Shown piece after piece: positions 1 to 9,890 of a stretch of 64,000 nucleotides of DNA. The position numbers and the translations under genes are program-made. This stretch comes from Pasteurellaceae bacterium RH1A. Lineage in GTDB: Bacteria; Pseudomonadota; Gammaproteobacteria; Enterobacterales; Pasteurellaceae. Position 1 is the stretch's first letter. Each line of letters begins with the position of its first letter. The stretch lies in NCBI GenBank assembly GCA_012221805.1, contig CP015195.1:2217771-2281770 (forward strand). The letters are read 5' to 3'. Under the pieces are notes generated by a model that was not told the DNA's origin, made no database searches, and was given only the letters and a program-made list of their open reading frames with translations.

Positions 1-323
1 GAGGAATACTAAAGTGATAGTAAGCCTCTTCTGCAGAAAATTGTCTACTTTTAACCGCTTGTATCACTTTTAGCTTAAATTCAGGGGAATAGGTCTGTTT
101 TGTTCTATGGACAGTTAACCCATTGATTCCATTGTGATTAAATTGAACAATCCAGAGCCGCAGTAGGCTCTCTTTAAGTTGAAAATGTTGGCGAGTGAGT
201 GACGCATTTTTACCATTTTGAAGATAAAATTCGATCACCTATTGTTTGAAAAGTTGGTTGTATTTGGTCATAAAAAATCTGCACCTTAATTAGTTGGTTA
301 TTGAGTCCAACTTTTGGGGTGCA
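1..323 (-). pseudogene. IS150-like (IS3 family) transposase OrfA remnant
   Basis: Reading the minus strand from about 270 gives a protein that begins MTKYNQLFKQ, then an in-frame TAG stop, then VIEFYLQNGKNASLTRQHFQ and continues open to the window edge with ...RTKQTYSPEFKLKVIQAVK. This is the double helix-turn-helix OrfA of IS150-type IS3-family elements as I remember it. The stop at codon 11 would inactivate it unless a downstream start is used. The outer end carries the motif TGCACCCCAAAAGTTGGA (minus strand, ending near 323), consistent with a terminal inverted repeat starting TG. The element is cut by the window start, so OrfB cannot be judged. It lies 50 bp downstream of the adhesin stop codon. 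Confidence 0.75.
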
Positions 324-373
324 GATCACTAGGGTCGCATTTTTCAAGTTTCATTATTAGAATGAATTATAGA

Positions 374-3300
374 TTACCATTGGTAGCCAACACCTACACC
401 ACCAGAATAGTGGCCGGCACTATTGGCCGTTCCATTCATTTTCAGAATGATCTTGCCATTATCACTGGCCTTGGAATAACCCACAGCAAGGGCAGATGCA
501 CCACCATAGGCTCCTCCAGAGATAGCAACCATAGATTTACCAGGAATATAAACCTGTGGCAGGGAAGAAGCTGCAGCAGAATTTGCCCCAATGCCTCTGA
601 CACGTTTATCTAGTTTAGATACACGGTTATCGACATTGACCACACTTTGGGCAACACCCTTAAGTTGGCTTACATTCACTGCATCAAAGTCAGCCTTACC
701 TGGTGCAACATTGGTAATACGGGTTGCAGAACCGTTGGCACCAGCAACATTAAGCGCTTGGCCATACTGATCTTCTACGGTACTAATGGTCGCACGATTA
801 CCATTAGAACCAATGGTTACCGTATCAAAGCCCGGATTAGCTGACGTTGCAATGGCAAGGTTGGCACCATTTTGGGTAAGCACAATGTTATTCCCTGCTT
901 GAACACCAAGGGTATCGCCCATAGCGACCTTGGCCTTGCTTGCACCTTGCACCTTACCTGTCGAGCCCTTAACTTCAGACGCTTCAATATTCCAACCCTT
1001 CGCAACTTCGTTTTGAACATTGGTCACATTTTGGTTGGTTTCGTGGAGCTGGCTACCATTAACGGCATCGGTACTGGTTGCAGAAACCTCACCTTTAGCC
1101 ACATTCACCACCTTGTTACCACCGTTATCCAAGCCTTGATTGCTAAGATTGACCTTAGAATCCTTAAAGCCGACACGATTGTCACTGATCTCGGTATTAC
1201 CTGTGGTTAGGCGGCCATCCTGGCCTAAGTCAACCTCCTTATTTAGACTCACTTCAAGTGCACCCTCATTGACCTTAGTCTTGATATTACCATCGCCTTT
1301 AACTTGGATGGTTTTACCAAGATTTTGTCTGACTTCGGTACCATTATCATCGGCTAAACCGAATCCGCCACCTTGCTCTGCATCGGTGACACTTGAAACC
1401 GCATTTTTAAGATCGCCAATATTGGCCGCATTGGTTAGGGTATCGCCACTTGCATCTGCAAGTTTTGTATTTCCTAGACCGCTTGCAAGCTTAGTAATCT
1501 GCTTGTCGCCTGCAACAATGCCATCTTGGCTAACCTTAACATCACCTGCGATTAAGCCGTCTTTGCTAAGGGATACATTATCGCCGACCTTAATGCCCTC
1601 ATTATTTAAGAGGGTATCGCCTGCCTTGATACTGCCATCCTTGCCCAGATCAACATCCTTAACTAGGCCAACTGTGACAGTCTTGCCATCGTTACTAATA
1701 TTGATGTTATCTCCATTAACCCAATTAACCGTATCATTAGGCCCTACATTTTCTGGTTTACCACCGTTAGTTTGAAGGTTCCAACCCGCATTGGCGGTGG
1801 CATTGACTTTTTCAAGTTGATCAAGATTTACCGCATCCTTACCATCCTTACCAGCTGTTACGTTGCTAATACGGCCATCTTCCTTAAAGCTGATGCCATC
1901 CGTGCCATCTTTACCTCGTAGGGTTAGGCCATCTTGACCATCCGCACCTCTTGTGCCCACAATAGACATTCCATCTTGGCCATCTTTAGCAAACTTGATT
2001 TCAGGATCTTTTCCATCCTTGCCATTGACCGTTAGGCCTGAGAAACTTGGGCGTTCTAGCATAACCAGCTCTAGACTGCCGTCATCTTTTTGGCGAACGC
2101 CTAAATTGCTTGATGAAACCAGGGTGTCATTTACTACGGTGGTCGCATTCAATCCACCTAAAAGGCCTAAGGTTTCATTAAGTTTACGACTGACAACCTT
2201 ATCATCGTTACCTACGAACTTCAGGCCGTCATTAAGAGTAGCGACTTCTTCAATTTCACCATTTGGTTTCTCGTAAACGATACGAGTCTTGCTTTCGCCG
2301 TCTTTGCCATCGTTGCCGTCTAGGCCCTTGGTGCCGTCTTTTACGCTGATAGTAGCTTGGGCATCCTTACCGTCTTTACCGGCAGGGCCAGTGAGGCCGA
2401 TTGAGCCGTCCTTACCATTAATGGAAACACCATCTTTGCCGTTTTCCCCCTTAACAATAATAGTACCTGGCTCCTTATCATCACCCACGGTCACATCCTT
2501 GTTAAGGCTAATTTCAAGTGCTGATTTGCCATTGTCATCTGTGACAACATTGGTTTTCACACTGCCATCGCCCTTAACGGTCACCGTTTTGCCTAAATCA
2601 GCTTTAACGTCCTTGCCGTTTTCATCGGTTAAGCCAAAGCCACCAGTGGTTGCGTTAGTCAGGTTATTAACAGAGTCTTTAAGGTCGCCTACATTCACGG
2701 CGTTGGTTAGCACATCGCCAGTGGCGTTTTCTAGGCTAACTGGCTTACCGTCACTGTCAGCAAGACCGCTAGACACATTGGTTACTTGGTTATTACCGTT
2801 GTTGAGGCCCTTATCGGTTAAGGTTACCTTATCCCCAGTGGTTGGGCTAATGGTAATGCCATTGCCATCAATCACGGTTGTGGCAGTATCCGAACCAAAG
2901 GTCGCATTGGTTAAATCAACCAGAGACTTAGCCATCTTCAAGATAAGCTCACCATCGACATTATCAACACGGAGGTTTTTATCCGTCACTGCTGCATCTG
3001 CCCTTAGGTTGCCCTTAATGCTTAAGGTCTCATTGAGTTTCTTGGCAATGCTATCGCCTACATCACCCTTGAAGTAGAGGCCGTCATTAAGCGTAGCGAC
3101 TTCTTCAGTTTCACCATCTGGTTTTTCGTAAACGATACGGGTCTTGCTTTCGCCATCCTTACCATCGTTGCCGTCAATGCCTTTAGCACCGTCTTTCACG
3201 CTGATAGTAGCTTTGGCATCCTTACCGTCTTTACCCGCTGGGCCAGTTAGACCAATCGAGCCGTCTTTACCATTAATGGAAACGCCATCTTTGCCGTTTT

Positions 3301-6300
3301 CACCCTTAACAATAATAGTACCAGGCTCTTTATCATCACCCACGGTTACATCCTTGTTGAGGCTAATTTCAAGTGCTGATTTGCCATTGTCATCTGTGAC
3401 AACATTGGTTTTCACACTACCATCACCCTTAACGGTCACCGTTTTACCTAGATCAGCTTTTACGCCCTTACCATTTTCATCGGTTAAGCCAAAGCCACCG
3501 GTGGTTGCGTTAGTCAGGTTATTAACTGAATCTTTAAGGTCGCCTACATTCACCGCATTGGTTAGCACATCGCCTGTGGCGTTTTCTAGGCTAACTGGCT
3601 TACCGTCACGGTCAGCAAGACCGCTAGACACATTGGTCACTTGGTTGTTGCCGTTATTGAGACCCTTATCAGTGAGCGTCACATTATTACCAGCTGTTGG
3701 AGCAATCGTAACACCATTGCCATCAATCACGGTTGTGGCAGTATCTGAACCAAAGGTTGCATTGGTTAAATCAACCAGGGACTTAGCCATCTTCAAGATA
3801 AGCTCACCATTGACATTATCAACACGGAGGTTTTTATCCGTCACTGCTGCATCAGCCGCTAAGTTACCTTTAATACTTAAGGTCTCGTTAAGTTTCTTGG
3901 CAATGCTATCGCCCACATCGCCCTTGAAGTAGAGACCGTCATTAAGCGTAGCGACTTCTTCAGTTTCACCATTTGGTTTCTCATAAACGATACGGGTCTT
4001 GCTTTCGCCATCCTTACCATCGTTGCCGTCTAGGCCCTTAGCTCCTTTTTCAACCTTGATTGAAGCAGAACCATCAGCACCATCTTGACCGTCTTTGCCG
4101 TTTACCCCGTCAATGCCATTGAAAACTAAGGCATCCTTGGTAATGGTTACGCCATCCTTACCATCAGCACCCTTCACACCAATACTGCCATCCTTGCCAT
4201 CTTTACCGCCCAGGGTCAGATCACTGTTTAAGGCAAAGGTAACATTATTGTCAGTAGCTTCCTTAGTAATGATGATATTGCCATCAGTGTTATCAAGACT
4301 CACTGTGGCATTCGGTGTAACCGTCGAACCATTATTGCCATTGGCCTGTAAGTTCCAACCAGCATTGGCTGTGGCATTAACTTTTTCAAGCTGGCTTACA
4401 TTCACCGCATCCGTATCCGCTGTACCAGCCGTCACATTGGTAATTTTCTTATCGCCTGCATTAATGCCTGTTTGAGTAATTGAAGGGCCATCCGTAATGG
4501 TTAAACCATTATTATTAAGGCTGGTATTACCCAGATTAATTGAGCCATTTTCTGTTAAATTTAGGGTATTATTTAAATTAATAACAACCTTACCATCAAC
4601 AACTGTGGTATTTAAGTTTTGATTACCTCCAATAATATCAACCTTTTCACCTAATTGCTTGGTTACACTTTGGCCATCTTGTGCGGTTAAACCAAAACCG
4701 CCATCCACTCGATTAGTTAAATTGGTAATATTCTGATTAGTTGCAAATAATTGGCTACCATTGACCGCTTGTTTACTGTCATTAGAAATTGTACCATTTG
4801 CCACACCATTAACCACATTATCACCCATATTAATGTCGGCACCATTTTTAACGGTTAAACTGCTATTGGTGGTAATATTATCAAAGGTAACATCTTGTTT
4901 AGTGGCAATTTTAATTGAGCCATTATCATCGCTCACCACAATATTATCGCCAGCCTTAAAGTTAGCGGTTTTATTATTTGGGGTAACATCCTTAACCTTT
5001 TGACCTTCAGCCTGTAGCTCCCAACCGGCCTGAACGGTATTATTTAAGTTATTGATATTTTGGGTGTTATTGGTCACATTTTGATTGGTAGCATATAATT
5101 GGCTGCCATTCACCGCATCTTGGCTGGTAGCATCAATTGTGCCATTGGAAACGTTGGTAACCTTCTTATCACCCGCATTAATGCCTGCTTGCGTAATTGA
5201 TGGGCCATTATTAATGGTTAAACCATCATTATTAAGGTTGGTATTACCCAGGTTAATTGAGCCATTTTCAGTTAAATTTAAGGTGTTATTTAAGTTAATT
5301 TTAACTTCGCCATCTTTAACTGTGGTATTAATATTGTCATTTCCACCAGCAAGTTTAACATTTTCACCTAACTGTTTATTTACATTATTGCCATCTTGAG
5401 CTTCTAAACCGAAACCTTTGGCAATGGCATTGGCATTATTAGTAATATTCTGCGTGTTATTAGCAATATTTTGGGTATTATTAGCAATATTTTTAGTATT
5501 ATTTGCAACAGTATCTTTAAACTTCTGATCAATATCAACCTGAATACTGCCATCAGTTACCTTGGTTGTAACATAATCATCTGTGCCAATAATATCAAAA
5601 CGCTTGGTTGTTTGGTTAACTTCAATACCCGCCGCTGTATGGGCCTTATCAGCGCCTACCGTAAAGGCTTGAAGGGCCGTATCTGCCTTATCAAGCGACT
5701 CCTTAGCCTTATCCGCCAAACCAATAGTGACTTTTCCATTTTCGGCTTTAGTGACAACTTCATCTGCTGTACCAGCAAATTTAATCGGATCGCTTAATTT
5801 ATTGGTGCCAGAGCCCGTATCGCCTGCATAATTAACATTTGCATTGACTTTCAGCTCATAAACATTAGCACCATTGGCTGTCGTTTTATTTACCGTAACC
5901 GAACCATCCGGAGAAGTAACTTGGGTCCGGCCATCATCGACATATTTTTTATTGGTTGCATCAGTATCAGCGGTTGGTGTGCCGACATTAGTAATGCGGT
6001 TATTGCCCATATTGATGGTTGAACCAGGCTTAACCGTCAGGTTTCCAAGGCTGGTATTTCCACTGGCGGATAGATCATTGGTTGTAACAGAGGTAAAGGT
6101 TACATTATCCTTGGTTGCAACAGTGATATTTTGATCGTTTTGATTGATGGCAATGTTTTTACCGGCGGTAAAGGTCACAGTTTCGCCATTAATCACATTG
6201 GCTGCATTGCTATCACCTGTCTTAGAACCCTCTGCGGTCGCATTGGTTGAAAGGTTCCAGCCCTTACCTAATTCTGTAGCAATTGCATATAATTGGCTAC

Positions 6301-7780
6301 CATTAATGGCATCCGTTGAATTGGCTAACACACGGCCTGCACCTAAATCGGTAATCGTGCGAACGGTGGTGCCTTCACGAGCCTGATCATTATCATAACC
6401 ACTACCAATACTTACTGTCCCTTTCGGCTGTAGGCCTGCAAATTTATAGGTACGGCCATTAATGGTCATTTCCTCTTGGCCACCAATTTCATCGGCATAG
6501 GAATCCGCCCCTAAAGAAACAGAGTTTTCAACCTCAACCCTTGCACTAGCACCTAGAGCGAGTGAGTGATTTGCCAAAGCCCTTGCGTCCTCACCTACTG
6601 CCATAGAACGGTTATGGGTTGCTGTTGAATTAGTACCGATGGTCACAACACGTTCGTGTTCGGCTTTTGAATCAGTACCAATAGCCACAGAGGCAGAACC
6701 ATTAGTGGTTGCATTAATACCAAAGGCAATAGAACGGTTATCCCGAGCCGTTGCATTATTACCAAAGGCAATAGCCTTATCATCTAAGGCACTGGCATTA
6801 TTACCAAAAGCAATGGCTTCATCAGCATCTTTTGCTGTATTTGCAACAACTCCATTATCACCATTTGCTAGCTTACCTGTTTGGAAATAACCTGTTCGAG
6901 AATTTGTCCCCACAGCAAATGAATCATCACCATTGGTTTTAGCATTACTACCAAGCGCTAGAGAACGATTGCCATTGGTTTGAGTATTGGTATGTCCATC
7001 GTAACGGGTTCTTTCTACCTTATGAGTACCGTCTGCCGCTAAGGTAACAGGACTTGTACTACCAATAGCAATAGATTGATCCCCAAAGGCGGTTGCCGAA
7101 GCGCCCATGGCCAAACTTGCGCTACCATTTGCCCAAGCCACAGAACCAATTGCAGTTGAATAGTCTCCTGTTGCGGCAGATTGTCGCATCATGGCTAAAG
7201 AGTTAAATCCGCTGGCTAACGAGGCTGTACCAATTGCGGTAGCGCCAATATTATTTGCCGTTGAAAAAGCACCTAATGTAATAGCCAAACCACCAGTTGC
7301 ACGCGAATAATCACCGATTGCAATCCCATTTGAGAAATTATCATTGGTTGGCTGAAGTACATTGGTATGGCAACCTATAGCGATACCGTGTGCCTTACTT
7401 GTACTATAAAGATCTGCATCAGCGCCTGGATTGATCTCACTTTTTAGATTACCAGGATTATGGTAGTTATACGGGTTGGTTCCACCATCGTTAGTGGAGC
7501 TTGTACCGCCGATCACCGTAACAGTGGAGTTGTAATTGGTTTTTCCATCCTGTGATACACCACCAATTGCGACATACCCTTGGACTTCTGTTGAAGCTAG
7601 TGTACCTATCGTACCTACGGTAATTGTTGTTAGCGCAGCTTGCATAGCCATAAGGGCTTTAGAAGCCTTTTTTACCTTAGATACTGTTGAAGCAGTTTTA
7701 CCTTTACTACGGGCAAGTTCTGACACAACAACAAGAGAGTTTGTCGCTGTATTCCAAACTACCTTATAAATATGGTTCAT
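374..7780 (-). CDS. Trimeric autotransporter adhesin (YadA/Hia-type)
   Basis: A 2468-residue surface adhesin of type Vc secretion. The N-terminus MNHIYKVVWNTATNSLVVVS is the extended signal peptide region (ESPR) of large autotransporters, followed by a hydrophobic stretch and a cleavage region near residues 60-70. Residues ~150-450 are YadA-like head repeats rich in AIGxxS/AxAIG motifs. A long stalk follows, with many VTNVxxG and DAVNGSQL neck motifs and GKDG-rich collagen-like segments. The last ~90 residues, from about GVAQSVVNVDNRVSKLDKRV, form the YadA membrane anchor, ending in GGVGVGYQW with the terminal aromatic residue expected for BAM recognition. The start is preceded by ATAGGAG at good spacing. 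The stalk contains an 855-bp tandem duplication (separate entry). It is flanked by IS remnants on both sides, which suggests mobility of the locus. The ligand cannot be told from sequence. Confidence 0.95.
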   Translation of the reverse strand: MNHIYKVVWNTATNSLVVVSELARSKGKTASTVSKVKKASKALMAMQAALTTITVGTIGTLASTEVQGYVAIGGVSQDGKTNYNSTVTVIGGTSSTNDGGTNPYNYHNPGNLKSEINPGADADLYSTSKAHGIAIGCHTNVLQPTNDNFSNGIAIGDYSRATGGLAITLGAFSTANNIGATAIGTASLASGFNSLAMMRQSAATGDYSTAIGSVAWANGSASLAMGASATAFGDQSIAIGSTSPVTLAADGTHKVERTRYDGHTNTQTNGNRSLALGSNAKTNGDDSFAVGTNSRTGYFQTGKLANGDNGVVANTAKDADEAIAFGNNASALDDKAIAFGNNATARDNRSIAFGINATTNGSASVAIGTDSKAEHERVVTIGTNSTATHNRSMAVGEDARALANHSLALGASARVEVENSVSLGADSYADEIGGQEEMTINGRTYKFAGLQPKGTVSIGSGYDNDQAREGTTVRTITDLGAGRVLANSTDAINGSQLYAIATELGKGWNLSTNATAEGSKTGDSNAANVINGETVTFTAGKNIAINQNDQNITVATKDNVTFTSVTTNDLSASGNTSLGNLTVKPGSTINMGNNRITNVGTPTADTDATNKKYVDDGRTQVTSPDGSVTVNKTTANGANVYELKVNANVNYAGDTGSGTNKLSDPIKFAGTADEVVTKAENGKVTIGLADKAKESLDKADTALQAFTVGADKAHTAAGIEVNQTTKRFDIIGTDDYVTTKVTDGSIQVDIDQKFKDTVANNTKNIANNTQNIANNTQNITNNANAIAKGFGLEAQDGNNVNKQLGENVKLAGGNDNINTTVKDGEVKINLNNTLNLTENGSINLGNTNLNNDGLTINNGPSITQAGINAGDKKVTNVSNGTIDATSQDAVNGSQLYATNQNVTNNTQNINNLNNTVQAGWELQAEGQKVKDVTPNNKTANFKAGDNIVVSDDNGSIKIATKQDVTFDNITTNSSLTVKNGADINMGDNVVNGVANGTISNDSKQAVNGSQLFATNQNITNLTNRVDGGFGLTAQDGQSVTKQLGEKVDIIGGNQNLNTTVVDGKVVINLNNTLNLTENGSINLGNTSLNNNGLTITDGPSITQTGINAGDKKITNVTAGTADTDAVNVSQLEKVNATANAGWNLQANGNNGSTVTPNATVSLDNTDGNIIITKEATDNNVTFALNSDLTLGGKDGKDGSIGVKGADGKDGVTITKDALVFNGIDGVNGKDGQDGADGSASIKVEKGAKGLDGNDGKDGESKTRIVYEKPNGETEEVATLNDGLYFKGDVGDSIAKKLNETLSIKGNLAADAAVTDKNLRVDNVNGELILKMAKSLVDLTNATFGSDTATTVIDGNGVTIAPTAGNNVTLTDKGLNNGNNQVTNVSSGLADRDGKPVSLENATGDVLTNAVNVGDLKDSVNNLTNATTGGFGLTDENGKGVKADLGKTVTVKGDGSVKTNVVTDDNGKSALEISLNKDVTVGDDKEPGTIIVKGENGKDGVSINGKDGSIGLTGPAGKDGKDAKATISVKDGAKGIDGNDGKDGESKTRIVYEKPDGETEEVATLNDGLYFKGDVGDSIAKKLNETLSIKGNLRADAAVTDKNLRVDNVDGELILKMAKSLVDLTNATFGSDTATTVIDGNGITISPTTGDKVTLTDKGLNNGNNQVTNVSSGLADSDGKPVSLENATGDVLTNAVNVGDLKDSVNNLTNATTGGFGLTDENGKDVKADLGKTVTVKGDGSVKTNVVTDDNGKSALEISLNKDVTVGDDKEPGTIIVKGENGKDGVSINGKDGSIGLTGPAGKDGKDAQATISVKDGTKGLDGNDGKDGESKTRIVYEKPNGEIEEVATLNDGLKFVGNDDKVVSRKLNETLGLLGGLNATTVVNDTLVSSSNLGVRQKDDGSLELVMLERPSFSGLTVNGKDGKDPEIKFAKDGQDGMSIVGTRGADGQDGLTLRGKDGTDGISFKEDGRISNVTAGKDGKDAVNLDQLEKVNATANAGWNLQTNGGKPENVGPNDTVNWVNGDNINISNDGKTVTVGLVKDVDLGKDGSIKAGDTLLNNEGIKVGDNVSLSKDGLIAGDVKVSQDGIVAGDKQITKLASGLGNTKLADASGDTLTNAANIGDLKNAVSSVTDAEQGGGFGLADDNGTEVRQNLGKTIQVKGDGNIKTKVNEGALEVSLNKEVDLGQDGRLTTGNTEISDNRVGFKDSKVNLSNQGLDNGGNKVVNVAKGEVSATSTDAVNGSQLHETNQNVTNVQNEVAKGWNIEASEVKGSTGKVQGASKAKVAMGDTLGVQAGNNIVLTQNGANLAIATSANPGFDTVTIGSNGNRATISTVEDQYGQALNVAGANGSATRITNVAPGKADFDAVNVSQLKGVAQSVVNVDNRVSKLDKRVRGIGANSAAASSLPQVYIPGKSMVAISGGAYGGASALAVGYSKASDNGKIILKMNGTANSAGHYSGGVGVGYQW
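2251..3960 (-). repeat. 855-bp in-frame tandem duplication in the adhesin stalk
   Basis: The segment CAATTTCACC at 2251, CAGTTTCACC at 3106 and CAGTTTCACC at 3961 recur at exactly 855-bp steps, with very similar sequence between them. 855 bp is 285 codons, so the reading frame is kept. Two full units are present plus a diverged partial third. Each unit encodes SKTRIVYEKP, the LNETLSIKGN segment, a VTNVSSGLAD neck and a GKDG-rich stretch. The high similarity points to a recent duplication or ongoing gene conversion. Confidence 0.93.
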
Positions 7781-7812
7781 TTAATACTCCTATAAGTATT
7801 ACTTAAAATTAC

Positions 7813-7879
7813 ACACCTATCTTCATGAGATAGTTAAAAAAACTTAACCATCTATCAAATTACCTATGTAGATAGGTGT
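7813..7879. promoter_or_regulatory. Inverted repeat in the adhesin leader
   Basis: A perfect 10-bp inverted repeat, ACACCTATCT (7813-7822) and AGATAGGTGT (7870-7879), encloses a second, imperfect stem-forming region (GATAGTTA / TAACCATCTATC). It lies 33-99 bp upstream of the adhesin start on the minus strand, so it would be in the mRNA leader or promoter. It may be a regulator site or an RNA hairpin. I recognise no known operator. Confidence 0.4.
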
Positions 7880-7976
7880 ATTTTTAAGAAACAATTGAGC
7901 TGATTTTTAACATATGTCATTATTATTTAGATAGACTTATCCAATCCAAATAAAATATATAAATCAGTGTAAATAA

Positions 7977-8087
7977 AAGAAGCTCACTGAACTGTTTGTA
8001 GCAGGTATAACTGCTAGAACAAGGTTAGAGCTCGTAAAAGTAAACAGCCACAAAGCCCCTATACTCCAAGAGAGAATAGGGACTTAA
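7977..8087 (+). pseudogene. IS1016-like (IS1595 family) transposase fragment
   Basis: The plus strand reads KKLTELFVAGITARTRLELV and ends in a stop after ERIGT. The first part matches the remembered N-terminal helix-turn-helix region of IS1016/IS1595-family transposases (NKLIELFVAGVTARTAAELV). The rest of the transposase, including the DDE/N region, is missing, so this is a decayed fragment. It sits between the adhesin and the XRE regulator in an otherwise AT-rich 830-bp spacer. From 8088 to about 8500 I see no gene or other recognisable feature. Confidence 0.6.
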
Positions 8088-8524
8088 TTGATGTTTACAC
8101 GGGCGGTTACAAGAGCAATGATATGTGAAGTGTAAGAAACTAAGGCAGGTTTGTATTACTTTAGAAAGTGAAATCAAAAACCCAAAATCCATTATTTTTT
8201 ATAAGTGATTAAAATAACAATGATTTTTATTATTAACACTTATGTTGCTATAACCATAAGACGGTATTTCATTTCAATAATTACATCTAATACAATGAGA
8301 TTATTCATGCCTAAACAAGATTTTCTTAAAAACTTAATTTGACTGAATGCTATTCAAATATCTAATTACACTAATAGGTAGATAATTGATTCCAGATAGT
8401 GTGTTATAGAGACATATGATTCATGTTTATAGGGGCTGCAACTCACCATAAACAGATCAGCCAATGAAGGTTTATCATTAGCAAAAGTAACGATTGCTAT
8501 CTTAACCTCATTCCAAAACAAGAT

Positions 8525-8539
8525 CAACCTTTAAGGTTG
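8525..8539. promoter_or_regulatory. Palindrome upstream of XRE gene, candidate operator
   Basis: CAACCTTTAAGGTTG is a perfect 7-bp inverted repeat around one base, 76 bp upstream of the XRE-family gene start. Small XRE regulators commonly autoregulate through such palindromes. The link is inferred from position only. Confidence 0.35.
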
Positions 8540-8614
8540 TTGTTCAACTTTTTAAGCCCTGTTTTTAAGTGCTACTTTTTTGTCTACTAAGCAAAACGGA
8601 ATAATGAGGAGAAA

Positions 8615-8962
8615 ATGAACTTAGATAAGCAACAATTTGCCAAACAAGTGGGAAATACGATTGCTAGATACCGCCAGCAAGCAGGGTTTACCCAAGAGCA
8701 AATTGCTGAAAAATTAGAAATTGGGAATGAAGCCATATCAAGAATTGAACGAGGGGTCGCTATGCCATCACTGGTCCGATTACTGGAATTTGCTGAAATT
8801 TTTAACTGTCGGGTAGTTGATTTACTTTCACCCAACAGTGAACGCTTGCAAGATAAGACTGATTACTTGAATAGCTTATTGGCAACAGTCAATGAACAAG
8901 AAAGGCAACTGATCGCTGCAATGGTTGAAAAGTTGATTGAGTATTTTAGGTCTCACAAGTGA
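8615..8962 (+). CDS. XRE-family helix-turn-helix transcriptional regulator
   Basis: A 115-residue DNA-binding protein. Residues ~10-65 form a classic XRE/Cro-type HTH: GNTIARYRQQAGFTQEQIAE, then LEIGNEAISRIERGVAMPSL. The C-terminal ~45 residues are a charged helix, possibly for dimerisation. A clear ribosome site (TGAGGAGAAAATG) fixes the start. It is followed at once by an intrinsic terminator, so it is monocistronic. It stands between the adhesin and the aryl polyene operon and could control either, or only itself; nothing in the sequence decides this. It has no attached peptidase or kinase domain, and no toxin gene is next to it. Confidence 0.85.
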   Translation: MNLDKQQFAKQVGNTIARYRQQAGFTQEQIAEKLEIGNEAISRIERGVAMPSLVRLLEFAEIFNCRVVDLLSPNSERLQDKTDYLNSLLATVNEQERQLIAAMVEKLIEYFRSHK

Positions 8963-8970
8963 TTTATATA

Positions 8971-9003
8971 GAGACGGGAGCTATCCCCGTCTCTTTTTTT
9001 ATT
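8971..9003 (+). terminator. Intrinsic terminator after the XRE gene
   Basis: GAGACGGG (8971-8978) pairs with CCCGTCTC (8986-8993), followed by a run of seven T and more T-rich sequence. It ends the XRE transcript. On the other strand no good T-run follows, so it is a weaker stop for the aryl polyene operon. Confidence 0.85.
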
Positions 9004-9021
9004 CTTTATAGGCAGGATTAA

Positions 9022-9750
9022 CTAGCACAAGCCCCCATTCACCGCAATCACCTGCCGGGTAATATAGCCCGCCTTTTCATCCATCAGAAAATCTACCGCA
9101 TGCGCCACTTCTTCTGGGCTGCCCATTCTTCCTGCTGGGATCATTTTGAGGATCTCATCAATCGGCACATTTTCGTCCAAAATATCGGTATCAATCAACC
9201 CCGGTGCCACACAATTGACGGTAATCTTGCGTTTAGCCAGCTCCACTGCCAAGGCCTTGGCAGCCCCAATCAAGCCTGCCTTAGAGGCACTGTAATTGAC
9301 TTGCCCACGGTTGCCAATTAAACCCGAAACCGAGGTAATACAGACAATCCGCCCTGCCTTACGGCGGCGGATCATAGGCATCATAATAGGGTGAAGCACA
9401 TTGTAAAAGCCATCTAGGTTAGTGCGTAAAACCCTGTCCCAGTCCTCCTCGCTCAAGGCGGGGAAGGCATTATCCCGGGTCAGGCCTGCATTCAGCACCA
9501 CTCCATAATAGGCCCCGTGGGCTTCCACATCTGCACTTAGTTTTTCGGCTACTTCCGCCCGATTGGCAACATCAAACTGCAAGACCCTTGCAGATTTTCC
9601 CAAATCTCGCACCGCTTGTGCCACGGCCTCTGCTTCTTCTACACGGCTGCGGCAATGCACCACAATATCAAAGCCCGATTGGGCCAAACGCAGGGCAATC
9701 GCCTTGCCAATACCACGGCTGGAGCCGGTGATTAAAATAGTGTTGTTCAT
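9022..9750 (-). CDS. apeQ: 3-oxoacyl-ACP reductase of aryl polyene synthesis (ApeQ-type)
   Basis: A 242-residue FabG-like short-chain dehydrogenase. The NADPH-binding motif TGSSRGIGKAIA is at residues ~7-18, and the catalytic Ser, Tyr and Lys are in ITSVSGLIGNRGQVNYSASK. In type II aryl polyene synthases this enzyme reduces each beta-keto intermediate on the carrier protein to the beta-hydroxy form. It is the last gene of the minus-strand operon, with the dehydratase and ketosynthase genes upstream. A ~460-bp spacer with a small AT-rich ORF separates it from apeP, unlike the tight spacing elsewhere. The role is assigned from family and cluster context; on its own it would be called FabG. Confidence 0.88.
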   Translation of the reverse strand: MNNTILITGSSRGIGKAIALRLAQSGFDIVVHCRSRVEEAEAVAQAVRDLGKSARVLQFDVANRAEVAEKLSADVEAHGAYYGVVLNAGLTRDNAFPALSEEDWDRVLRTNLDGFYNVLHPIMMPMIRRRKAGRIVCITSVSGLIGNRGQVNYSASKAGLIGAAKALAVELAKRKITVNCVAPGLIDTDILDENVPIDEILKMIPAGRMGSPEEVAHAVDFLMDEKAGYITRQVIAVNGGLC

Positions 9751-9754
9751 TATT

Positions 9755-9780
9755 TTATCTCCACCCCATACAAGTCGTAT
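9755..9780. repeat. Left copy of imperfect direct repeat flanking a small ORF
   Basis: TATCTCCACCCCATAC here and TATCTCCACCTCATAC at about 10184-10199, each followed by a GTC..GTA segment, bracket the AT-rich 9781-10180 segment holding the small membrane ORF. The pattern fits an inserted or duplicated segment between apeP and apeQ. Confidence 0.5.
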
Positions 9781-9890
9781 GGGGTTATTTAGCTGAGCTA
9801 GGCTTGTAGCTCAAAATTAGAAACTTTGCCTAAGAGAGCTACAAAAGAGCTCTGTTGGAATAACTGTAATTCATCGCTCACAGCTTAAGA

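Noticed and set aside
2289..3932. Long plus-strand ORFs (262 codons each at 2289 and 3144) opposite the adhesin
   Set aside because: They are antisense shadows of the repetitive adhesin. Their Leu/Pro/Ser-rich composition and exact 855-bp spacing come from the coding repeat on the other strand.
8615..8962. Toxin-antitoxin system at the XRE gene
   Set aside because: The gene is alone, with its own terminator and no small toxin ORF beside it.
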